Source of the DNA: Succinivibrionaceae bacterium WG-1
GTDB lineage: Bacteria > Pseudomonadota > Gammaproteobacteria > Enterobacterales > Succinivibrionaceae
DNA: 35,856 nucleotides
Direction of reading: 5' to 3'
Assembly (NCBI GenBank): GCA_000222855.1
Contig: GL995195.1
Location: forward strand, 29,485 to 65,340
The notes below the pieces were generated by a model. That model was not told where the DNA came from. It saw only the letters and a program-made list of their open reading frames with translations, and did no database searches. The translations under genes and the position numbers were made by a program. This document shows positions 9,612 through 17,567 of this stretch, in pieces. Within the stretch, counting starts at the first letter, position 1; every line of letters starts with the position of its first letter.

Positions 9612-11498
9612 TTGTCTACGATGGATGAAAGCTTAAGCTTGGTTGTTGATTATTTAGATAATATACCTAATGCTTATGATGAAGTAAAAAAGAAACAATT
9701 ATTAGTTTATTTCAACTGTTCAAAAATCATCTCTAAAGGAAATGAGGTTTATTTAGTTGTTTTAAATGCACTTGTAAGAAATCAATTAAACAAAATATTT
9801 GGATTAATAGAAGAAGCGTTTAGAGAAATTTCTCAAAATGAAAAATTATCTTTATCTATTCAAGTTAATAAAGGTTTTTCTTTTAATGAAAAAATAGAAA
9901 ATAAACAAAAGAAAAATTATTCGTCTTTAAGTGATAATAGTTCTAAAGCGTCTACTTCAAATACAAAATCAGAATTTGATGAGTCAAATAATAGAACTTT
10001 GAGTAACAGTCATCTAAATAACGAATATTATGCTAATTCTAATAATCATTCTTCAAACAATAATGGTAGTTTTGTAAATAATAACGATCATTTTAATAAT
10101 CATTACTCTTTTTCTGCTCATGAAAACTCTAATAATCAAGGTCAATTTATAAATGAAAGTTTTGGTGGTAATGGTTATTTCGGGGCAAATCAAAATAATA
10201 ATTTAAATAATGTTAGATATACTAATAATGATTCTGAAGAAATTATTACTATATCTTCTAAATCTACGCTGATTGCTCCACCTGAAATGAACATATCTAA
10301 TGGTGGTATTAGCCCATCAATGTATGTTTCAGAATTTAACTCAAATCAAAATCATCATGACTTGGGAAGTGTTAGTAGCGCATTTTATGTTAATAATGCC
10401 ACTCATAAGCTTACTTTAGAAGAGTTAAAGAAAAACATTTTTTATAAACCTAATTCATATGCTAAAAGTAAGACTTTTGATAATTTTATTGAAGGTCCTA
10501 GTAATAGAATTATTTATGAAAATTGTAAAGAAATTGCTAGAAATCCAGGGGAAAGTAATTTAAATCCTTATCTTGTTTGTGGGGAACCTGGTTTAGGTAA
10601 GACTCATATATTGTCGGCAATAGCTAACTCTATTAGTGGTGAAAAGAAACAAATTAAATTAATGTATGTATCACTATTACAATTATATCAAGACTTTGTT
10701 TCTGCTATTACAGATAGAAAAGAAAAGAAAAATTCAAATAGTTCATTATTAAAAGATTTTAAAAATCTTTATAGAAGCTTAGATGTTTTATTAATAGATG
10801 ATATTCAAGAACTTGAAAAGGTTCCTGCTATTAGTGATGAATTTATTGCTTTAATGAATGATTTAAATAGTAATCAACAATTAGTTTTTGCATCTAGTAA
10901 ACATCCTTCTGAAATGCAAAATATAATTCCAAAATTACGTGATAGATTATCTAGTGGGGTTATTATGAAAATAGAACCTCCTGATGTTGATACAAGAAGA
11001 AGAATTATTCAACAAAAAGCAAAAGAAGTAAAATTAAGATTAGACAAATCGAGCATTGAATTTATAACTCTTAGTTTTAAGACTAATATTAGAAAACTAG
11101 AAGGTTATATAAAGACTATAGCTGCAAATGTTGGTAATAGAAAAGACATTGTAGTGGATGTTAATTTTGTTAAGAGTATTTTAAGTGATGATATCCATAA
11201 AAATGCCAAGATGGCAACTCTTGATAATATTAAGCAAACAGTAGCAGAATACTTTAAACTTACCACAAATGATCTAGATTCTAAGACACGTGCTAGAAAT
11301 GTTGTTCACCCTCGAATGATAGCAATGTATTTTTGTCGTGAATTAACACGTGAAAGTTTTCCTAGAATTGGCAAAGAATTTGGCGGTAGGGATCATACAA
11401 CAGTAATGAATGCTGTAAAAAAGATAAAATTATTAAAAGAAAAAGATGTTTCAATTAGAGAAGCATGTGACAACTTAAAGATTAGATTTACTAACTAG
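9612..11498 (+). CDS. dnaA: Chromosomal replication initiator DnaA, with very long Asn/Ser-rich linker
   Basis: DnaA, 628 aa against about 467 in E. coli; it melts the origin and loads DnaB. Domain I (about 1-85) is typical. Domain II, about residues 86-260, is an unusually long linker rich in Asn, Ser and His. Domain III has the Walker A 'GEPGLGKTH' (Gly324-Thr331; Glu-Pro replace the usual Gly-Val/Ala) and the Walker B 'LLIDDIQ' (Asp396-Asp397). Domain IV ends with the box-binding signature 'GGRDHTTVMNAVKKI' (DHTTV at 594-598). The TTG start at 9612 has AGGGTG five bases upstream; an in-frame ATG at 9621 is the alternative but is farther from it. The extra length is confined to the linker. 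dnaN follows after 17 bases. Confidence 0.95.
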   Translation: MSTMDESLSLVVDYLDNIPNAYDEVKKKQLLVYFNCSKIISKGNEVYLVVLNALVRNQLNKIFGLIEEAFREISQNEKLSLSIQVNKGFSFNEKIENKQKKNYSSLSDNSSKASTSNTKSEFDESNNRTLSNSHLNNEYYANSNNHSSNNNGSFVNNNDHFNNHYSFSAHENSNNQGQFINESFGGNGYFGANQNNNLNNVRYTNNDSEEIITISSKSTLIAPPEMNISNGGISPSMYVSEFNSNQNHHDLGSVSSAFYVNNATHKLTLEELKKNIFYKPNSYAKSKTFDNFIEGPSNRIIYENCKEIARNPGESNLNPYLVCGEPGLGKTHILSAIANSISGEKKQIKLMYVSLLQLYQDFVSAITDRKEKKNSNSSLLKDFKNLYRSLDVLLIDDIQELEKVPAISDEFIALMNDLNSNQQLVFASSKHPSEMQNIIPKLRDRLSSGVIMKIEPPDVDTRRRIIQQKAKEVKLRLDKSSIEFITLSFKTNIRKLEGYIKTIAANVGNRKDIVVDVNFVKSILSDDIHKNAKMATLDNIKQTVAEYFKLTTNDLDSKTRARNVVHPRMIAMYFCRELTRESFPRIGKEFGGRDHTTVMNAVKKIKLLKEKDVSIREACDNLKIRFTN

Positions 11499-11515
11499 GG
11501 ATTGGGAATATAAAG

Positions 11516-12762
11516 ATGAAATTTAGCCTAAATAGAGAAGCATTTTTAAAACCTTTAGAACGTTTAGCAGATATATCTGTATCTAACCCTGAAGCAGAAA
11601 TGGCTATTCTTGCCAACATTTATTTGAGTGTTGAAAAAAACGATCCTAATAGTGAAATTAAAGATGCAAATTATCGTTTAAAGATGATTTGTGCTGACAA
11701 AGAATTACAAATGTATTCAAGTATTGGTTTGTTTTCCAATGATTTAGAAGAAGGTGAAACAACTGCCAATGTTAAAAAACTACTTGAAATTGTACGTTCC
11801 TTACCTGTTGGTACTACAATTGAAATTTCTGAAAATAATGGTTCTATGTTAATTAAAACTAACAAGACCAAAGCTAACTTATTAACTCAATCTCCTTATA
11901 AGTTCCCTGCTATTAGCACATATAATGCTTTATATGAAGCTAAACTTGATGAAGAAGAATTGGCAACAATGTTAAAACTAACTGATTTTTCTGTTAGTGC
12001 TGACAATTATCGTAAATTCTTACGTGGTATTAGATTTGAATTTGATGGTAATACCGTTTCTGTTTATGGTGCTGATGGTCATAGATTATCTTTGTATGAA
12101 GGTAAGATATTAGAACCTATTTCATATTTTGAAGAAAATCAAATTGATAATAGAGGTTTTATTTTACCTAAAAAACATCTAGTGAATTAAGAAAGTTGTT
12201 AGCTTTAAATGAAAAAAGCAAAGCTGCTAATAAAGATGTAAAAGTAAATGATGAAATTACTTTGTCAGTAGGGCAGAACTATATTTCAGCAACTATCTCT
12301 GGTATTACTATTGTTAGTAAGTTAATTGATGAATTATTCCCTTCAATTAGAAATCTAATTCCTACTAATTGTAATAGAATAATTTCAATTGAAAGAGATT
12401 ACTTTAAAGAAGTTTTAAGAAGAGCATTAATTTTATGTAACCCTAAAAATAATGCAATTGTATTTGAAGTTGTTGATAATTCTCTTAATATTCTTGCAAG
12501 TAATCCTCAACATGAAGATTTTGTTGAACATGTTGAATCAGGTTGTGAATGTGAAAATGACAATTTTAAAATGGCTTTTAATGCGCAATTTTTAATTGAC
12601 GTTTGCAACACTCTAACTTCTCCTAAAATTCAATTAGCAATGGCTAAGAGTTCTAGTAATTTAAAAATTACAACAATACAAGAAGAAAATGCAGATAATA
12701 ATGCTGCAAATATTTCTCGTGAAAAAAATGCTTGCTACATCATAAGCAGATTCCAATTGTAA
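11516..12762 (+). CDS. dnaN: DNA polymerase III beta clamp DnaN (one frameshift)
   Basis: Beta sliding clamp, about 415 aa after repair (E. coli 366), tethering Pol III and other factors to DNA. The first part (11516-12190) holds domain I and most of II, including 'RKFLRGIRFEFDGNTVSVYGADGHRLSLYEG' in pieces such as 'GADGHRLSL'. The frame breaks in the A6 run 12170-12175; one added A turns 'FILPKKHLVN-stop' into 'FILPKKTSSELRKLLAL', the expected motif, and joins the second part. Extra length comes from small inserts, e.g. 'NDPNSEIKDANYR' and the stretch after 'KITTIQEE'. The C-terminus ends 'YIISRFQL' rather than 'VVMPMRL'; a further one-base shift near 12725-12750 would end it 'PIVM', so a second error there is possible. 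Essential in bacteria, so inactivation is unlikely. Confidence 0.9.
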
Positions 12763-12812
12763 TGTAAATTTGATTGCGGTTAGTTATTATATTAACCGCA
12801 AATTGTTTGAAT

Positions 12813-13898
12813 ATGCTATTAAAACAAATTAATATTACAAATTTTAGAAACATTATCCAAGAATCTATAGCACCAAGTGATGGTATAAACGTAATTGTTG
12901 GTGACAATGGTTCAGGGAAAACTTCAGTTTTAGAAAGTATTTATTACTTATCTCTTTGTAAATCTTTTCGTACAAAACATCATCAAAATATAGTTAATCA
13001 TGAGTCCAAGTCTTTATTATTATTTGCTAAATTAGCAGATAAAGAGTCTCATGAACACAAATTAGGAATTGAACGTCTAAGAGAAGGGGATATAAATATA
13101 AAATTTGATGGTGCGATTTTAGATAAGGTTTCTGAGATTGCTTCAAAATTCTGCGTGCAGTTTTTATCTCCTGATTCTTTTAATTTATTAGATGGTAGTC
13201 CACAACTTAGAAGAGCTTTTTTAGATTGGGGATGTTTTTATCATTTTACAGAATATGCAGAAATATATAAAAACTTTAAACATGTACTAAAACAAAGAAA
13301 TGCTTTACTACAGCAAAAAATAAACAATGATTATTTTTATTTTTGGAATGATAAGTATATAGAAATCAATGAAGCCTTAAATAAGATTAGAAAAGAATAC
13401 ATTAAAATTTTTAATCAAGAAGTACAAGATGTTCTCAAAATTTTCTTACCAAATAATGATTTAATAATAGAATTATCTCCGGGATTTAAAGAAGGAAATT
13501 TAAGAGAACAATTAAATTCAGCCATGAGTAGAGAGTTTGCTTTTGGATATTCATTATATGGATGTGGTAAAGCAGATATAAAGATTAGACAAAAGAATAT
13601 TGATGTAATTGATATTTTATCTAGAGGACAAAAAAAATTATTAGTTACAGCTTTAAAATTAGCTCAAGGAAAAATATATTCAAAATTATGTGGTAAACGA
13701 TGTGCTTTTTTAATTGATGATATATCTTCAGAATTAGATGAACAAAATTTAAATAAACTTTTTAGTTATATTGTTGAACTAAAAAATGATCATCAATTTT
13801 TTATAAGTTTACTTAATAATAATTCAAAATTCATAAAAGATAATAAAGATATCATTAAAGAGTTTTCAATTAAAACAGGTAATATTGAAACTAAATAA
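12813..13898 (+). CDS. recF: DNA replication and repair protein RecF
   Basis: RecF, 361 aa from the ATG at 12813 ('MLLKQINITNFRNI'), the usual length and start; an upstream in-frame start at 12774 would add 13 unconserved residues. RecF is an SMC-like ATPase that with RecO and RecR loads RecA at gaps. The Walker A is 'GDNGSGKTS', the ABC signature is 'LSRGQKKLLVTALKLAQGK' and the Walker B is 'CAFLIDDISSELDE'. It lies 50 bases after dnaN. The transcript probably ends at the palindrome directly downstream. Confidence 0.95.
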   Translation: MLLKQINITNFRNIIQESIAPSDGINVIVGDNGSGKTSVLESIYYLSLCKSFRTKHHQNIVNHESKSLLLFAKLADKESHEHKLGIERLREGDINIKFDGAILDKVSEIASKFCVQFLSPDSFNLLDGSPQLRRAFLDWGCFYHFTEYAEIYKNFKHVLKQRNALLQQKINNDYFYFWNDKYIEINEALNKIRKEYIKIFNQEVQDVLKIFLPNNDLIIELSPGFKEGNLREQLNSAMSREFAFGYSLYGCGKADIKIRQKNIDVIDILSRGQKKLLVTALKLAQGKIYSKLCGKRCAFLIDDISSELDEQNLNKLFSYIVELKNDHQFFISLLNNNSKFIKDNKDIIKEFSIKTGNIETK

Positions 13899-13903
13899 TT
13901 TCT

Positions 13904-13935
13904 AAAAACAATGTTTCACGTGAAACATTGTTTTT
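13904..13935. terminator. Perfect 32-bp palindrome after recF, likely terminator containing parS
   Basis: The sequence 13904-13935 is a perfect inverted repeat (AAAAACAATGTTTCAC and its complement) starting 6 bases after the recF stop. It is followed by further T-rich sequence, giving a long stem with an oligo-U tail. The parS core 13912-13927 is its centre, so the same bases may serve both as a terminator and as a ParB site. Confidence 0.7.
13912..13927. promoter_or_regulatory. parS site 1
   Basis: TGTTTCACGTGAAACA, a perfect match to the widely conserved bacterial parS palindrome bound by ParB. It is the first of four copies in this gap. Confidence 0.92.
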
Positions 13936-13939
13936 CTTT

Positions 13940-13957
13940 TTATTCTTATTCTTATTC
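13940..13957 (+). repeat. TTATTC x3 tandem repeat
   Basis: Three head-to-tail copies of TTATTC lie within a T/C-rich stretch just after the recF palindrome. No function is evident. Confidence 0.6.
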
Positions 13958-14203
13958 TTTTGTTTAAGTTTCTTTTTTTATTTAAAGAAAGAGTAGGGGA
14001 GATTGGGTTAAACTTAATTTTAATCTATACAGTTTTTTTATAATTAGTTCTATTATAACAGTTATAATTTAAATGCAAATGAGTATGTGTATATGTTGAT
14101 TTCATAAAAATTGAAAATAGTATTTTTCTAGTTTTATATTTCTAAAATTCCTGTCGTTAGTATCCTTAAATTTGTTTATTAAAATATTTAAAATTTGAAT
14201 TAT

Positions 14204-14219
14204 TGTTTCACGTGAAACA
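14204..14219. promoter_or_regulatory. parS site 2
   Basis: TGTTTCACGTGAAACA, identical to the other copies. The palindrome extends to 24 bases (14200-14223). Confidence 0.92.
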
Positions 14220-14378
14220 ATAACTTAATAAAATAATATCTACTTAAAAATAATTTTTAATTTAATAATTTTGAATTATTTTATTAAATTTTTCTGTTAC
14301 GGCGTGATTGAAATTTCTTATTTTATATTAAGAAGTTTTATGGTTTTAAAGCTACTTTTTATTATTTGAAAATTAAAA

Positions 14379-14394
14379 TGTTTCACGTGAAACA
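14379..14394. promoter_or_regulatory. parS site 3
   Basis: TGTTTCACGTGAAACA. The palindrome extends to 24 bases (14375-14398) with AAAA/TTTT flanks. Confidence 0.92.
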
Positions 14395-14536
14395 TTTTGT
14401 TTAGTAATTTATTTATAGATGAAAAATAAAATATTACCAAAATAATAACTAAAACTTAAAAAAGTACTTTTATTCTTATGACATAGATTTGGAAGTAATT
14501 TTAATTTGCTTAATTAAAATTTAAATAAAAAGTCAT

Positions 14537-14552
14537 TGTTTCACGTGAAACA
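14537..14552. promoter_or_regulatory. parS site 4
   Basis: TGTTTCACGTGAAACA. Here the palindrome stops at the 16-base core because the flanking bases do not pair, showing that the core rather than a hairpin is what is conserved. Confidence 0.92.
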
Positions 14553-14939
14553 TTTCTATATTTATACGTCTCGTAAATAAAATAATATTATTTTTATTAA
14601 AATTATAAATATCATTTTTATGAAAAATTCATGTTATACATTTTTATTTTTTCTTCTTATTGTTTTAAATTTTGTAATTTTTTAGGCAAAAAAAACTTAA
14701 AAATTTTCATGTAAAACATTAGATAAAATACTAAAAATTTATCCATAATTTTATTAAAAATAGTATTGTTAGAAGGTGCAAAATAATGTGTTTTTTGAGT
14801 GTTTTACTTGATGTAAAAATGGCTAAAAAAGTGAAAATATGATAAAATATATGCGGTTTTTAAATAAAGTTTAAATATATTTTTTTATCGAATTAGAAAA
14901 ATAATTATTGTGTTTTTTACAAAAGAGAATTGGTCTTAA

Positions 14940-17363
14940 ATGAGCGAAGAATCTAACTACAGTAGTGGATCTATAAAAGTTTTAAAAGGTCTAGAAGCAG
15001 TACGTAAACGTCCTGGTATGTATATTGGTGATACTGACGATGGTTCTGGTTTGCACCATATGGTATTTGAAGTTGTAGATAACTCCATCGACGAAGCTCT
15101 AGCAAAATATTGTGACACTATAAATGTAAAAATTCATGCAGATGGTTCTGTAAGTGTTAGAGATAACGGGAGAGGTATTCCTGTTGATATCCATCCTGAT
15201 GAAGGTGTATCTGCTGCAGAAGTTGTTATGACAGTTCTTCATGCTGGCGGTAAATTTGACCAAAATTCATATAAAGTTTCTGGTGGTCTTCATGGGGTTG
15301 GTGTATCTGTTGTTAACGCATTATCTGATAAATTACTTTTAACAATAAGACGTCAAGGACATGTATGGCAACAAACATATCTTGACGGTGGTCACCCAGA
15401 AGCTCCTTTAAAAGCTATTGGTGATACAGAAGAAACTGGTACAGAAGTAAGATTTTGGCCAAGTAAAGAAGTATTTAACAATAATACAGAATTTCATTTT
15501 GAAATCTTAGAAAAAAGATTAAGAGAATTATCATTCTTAAATTCTGGTGTGAAGATTGTTCTTGAAGATGAACGTGATCATAAAGAAGAAGTTTTCCACT
15601 ATGAAGGTGGTATTGAAGCATTTATAAGATATCTAAATAAAGGTAAAAATACTTTATACGATAGCGTGTTTGTTTGTTCTAAATATAATGAAGAACACGG
15701 TATAAATGTAGAAATCGCATTGCAATGGGTTGATTCATATAATGAATCTATATTCTGTTTTACTAATAATATACCACAAAAAGATGGTGGTACCCATAAA
15801 GATGGTTTTAAGAGAGCAATTGGTCTTACTGTAAAATCATATATTCAAAATGAAAAAGTTTTAACAAAGAAACAAAAAGTAGATATCAACTTTGATGACT
15901 GTCGCGAAGGGGTTGCTGCAATTGTTTCTGTTAAGGTTCCTGATCCAAAATTCTCTTCACAAACAAAAGATAAATTAGTTTCTTCTGAAGTTGCCGATGT
16001 TGTATCTTCAATTGTGAGAGAAAAGTTCGCGGAATATTTAATAGAAAATCCAGAAACAGCTAAAAAGATCGTTGAGAAAGTTGTTCAAGCTGCTATCACA
16101 AGAGAAGCGGTTAGAAAGGCTAGAGAAACATCTAAAAAGACTACAATAAGTTCATTACCTGGTAAACTTTCCGATTGTGTAAATAAAGATCCTGCTGTTA
16201 GAGAATTATATATAGTCGAAGGGGATTCGGCTGGTGGTTCTGCTAAGAATGGTCGTGAAGCTGAATTCCAAGCTATTTTACCTTTAAGAGGTAAGATTCT
16301 TAATGTTGAAAGAACAAGTTTCAATACCATGTTAAAGTCTGAAACAATAGGTACTTTAATTACAGCATTAGGATGTGGCATTGGTAAAGATATGTATAAT
16401 CCAGACAACTTTAGATATCATAAAGTTGTAATAATGACCGATGCCGACGTCGATGGTGCTCATATTAGAATTCTATTATTAACATTCTTCTATAGACAGA
16501 TGCCTGAAATCATTGAAAGAGGATATGTATACATTGCTCAACCACCATTGTATAAATATACTTCTGGTAAACAAGTTAAGTATATTCTTGATGAAAAAGA
16601 AAAGAATGAGTACGAAACTTCATTAGCATTAAATTCAGCTGAACTTTATGTTAATAGCCAAACTGCTCCAATTTTTGGTGAACAGTTGGAAAAGATTTTC
16701 TTAAAGTATGCTAACATTTTCTCTTTACTTCGTCGTTTAGATAGAAAATATCCTTCTGTGCTTACTAAGGAATTAATGTTTGTTGATGCCTTAACAGAAG
16801 AAAAAATGAAAGATGAAAATTTAGTAAGAGAATGGATTGCAGAATATCAAGCAAGATTACATTTACTTGAAAATCCTGGTTTAACATATACTGTTACTGT
16901 TGAATATAATCAAGAACAAGGAGTATATCTACCAAAAGTGTTAATGTCTCATTTTGGTGTAACACATACTTATTCTTTAGCTTATGAATTCTTTATGAGT
17001 TCTGATTATTATCAAATACTAACAGTTCAAAAAGACATTTATCAATTGCTAGAAAATGATGCTTATCTCATGATTAAGGATAAGCGTTATGATAACCTTA
17101 GAGACTTTGGTGTTGTTCATGATATATTGCTTAAACAAGCAATGAGTAATGTTGAAGTACAACGATACAAAGGTCTTGGTGAAATGAATGAGGATCAATT
17201 ATACGAAACTACAATGGACCCTGAAAATCGTATATTCTTAAAGGTTACAATAGATGATGCTATTGAAGCTGATAAGGCATTTTGCGATTTAATGGGTGAA
17301 GATGTAGCACCTCGTAAAGAATTTATTTCAGAAAATTCTCATTTAGCAGAAATTGATTCTTAA
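14940..17363 (+). CDS. gyrB: DNA gyrase subunit B
   Basis: GyrB, 807 aa (E. coli 804), the ATPase and Toprim subunit of gyrase. The GHKL ATPase domain shows 'EVVDNSIDEA', 'DNGRGIPVDIHP' and 'GGLHGVGVSVVNALS'. The Toprim domain has 'EGDSAGGSAKNGRE' with Glu427, 'PLRGKILNVE' and 'DADVDGAHIR' from Asp501. After this comes the roughly 170-residue insert typical of proteobacterial GyrB. The C-terminal 'RYKGLGEMNEDQLYETTMDP' is intact. No frameshift is seen. It stands apart from recF by the parS-bearing gap and so likely has its own promoter; no clear Shine-Dalgarno precedes the ATG. Confidence 0.98.
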   Translation: MSEESNYSSGSIKVLKGLEAVRKRPGMYIGDTDDGSGLHHMVFEVVDNSIDEALAKYCDTINVKIHADGSVSVRDNGRGIPVDIHPDEGVSAAEVVMTVLHAGGKFDQNSYKVSGGLHGVGVSVVNALSDKLLLTIRRQGHVWQQTYLDGGHPEAPLKAIGDTEETGTEVRFWPSKEVFNNNTEFHFEILEKRLRELSFLNSGVKIVLEDERDHKEEVFHYEGGIEAFIRYLNKGKNTLYDSVFVCSKYNEEHGINVEIALQWVDSYNESIFCFTNNIPQKDGGTHKDGFKRAIGLTVKSYIQNEKVLTKKQKVDINFDDCREGVAAIVSVKVPDPKFSSQTKDKLVSSEVADVVSSIVREKFAEYLIENPETAKKIVEKVVQAAITREAVRKARETSKKTTISSLPGKLSDCVNKDPAVRELYIVEGDSAGGSAKNGREAEFQAILPLRGKILNVERTSFNTMLKSETIGTLITALGCGIGKDMYNPDNFRYHKVVIMTDADVDGAHIRILLLTFFYRQMPEIIERGYVYIAQPPLYKYTSGKQVKYILDEKEKNEYETSLALNSAELYVNSQTAPIFGEQLEKIFLKYANIFSLLRRLDRKYPSVLTKELMFVDALTEEKMKDENLVREWIAEYQARLHLLENPGLTYTVTVEYNQEQGVYLPKVLMSHFGVTHTYSLAYEFFMSSDYYQILTVQKDIYQLLENDAYLMIKDKRYDNLRDFGVVHDILLKQAMSNVEVQRYKGLGEMNEDQLYETTMDPENRIFLKVTIDDAIEADKAFCDLMGEDVAPRKEFISENSHLAEIDS

Positions 17364-17388
17364 TTTTTAAATTTTACAAGATTTATAG

Positions 17389-17419
17389 AAAAGGCATGAT
17401 TTTAAATCATGCCTTTTTT
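17389..17419 (+). terminator. gyrB terminator
   Basis: The arms AAAAGGCATGATTT and AAATCATGCCTTTT form a stem with almost no loop, followed by a T run to 17419. It lies 25 bases after the gyrB stop. Confidence 0.9.
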
Positions 17420-17567
17420 ATGTAAAAAAACAAAAATACATACTTATTTTTTAAGAAATAAAATTAATTTTTGATAGTTTATTTACATCTCATAAAATAA
17501 TAAACAAATAGTATAAAATACAAGATATTAGTATTAGAAATAAAAAGGTTCAAGAGGATTTTTACTA

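Larger units (their letters stand above)
13899..14939. other. recF-gyrB intergenic region with parS cluster
   Basis: This 1041-base gap has no credible gene on either strand and is extremely AT-rich. Its main content is four perfect parS palindromes at 13912, 14204, 14379 and 14537, plus a TTATTC triplet repeat at 13940-13957. A DnaA-box-like TTATCCATA (one mismatch) is at 14739-14747. Near gyrB there is an AT-rich promoter-like stretch (TAAAAT at 14843-14848) without a convincing -35. The region is a plausible centromere-like locus and possibly part of the origin. Confidence 0.8.

Noticed and set aside
14703-14718. A fifth parS-like sequence (ATTTTCATGTAAAACA)
   Set aside because: Four of 16 positions differ from the perfect copies, including two in the central CACGTG, and the region is so AT-rich that such a match is expected by chance. 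It might be a decayed site but cannot be supported.
14808-14848. A gyrB promoter made of TTGATG (14808) and TAAAAT (14843)
   Set aside because: The spacer would be 29 bases, far too long; no better -35 is seen, so the promoter is left unassigned.
13899-14939. A CRISPR array, because of the repeated palindromes
   Set aside because: Only four 16-base repeats at unequal spacing (158-292 bases), with no unique spacers of uniform size and no cas genes. The repeats are exact parS.
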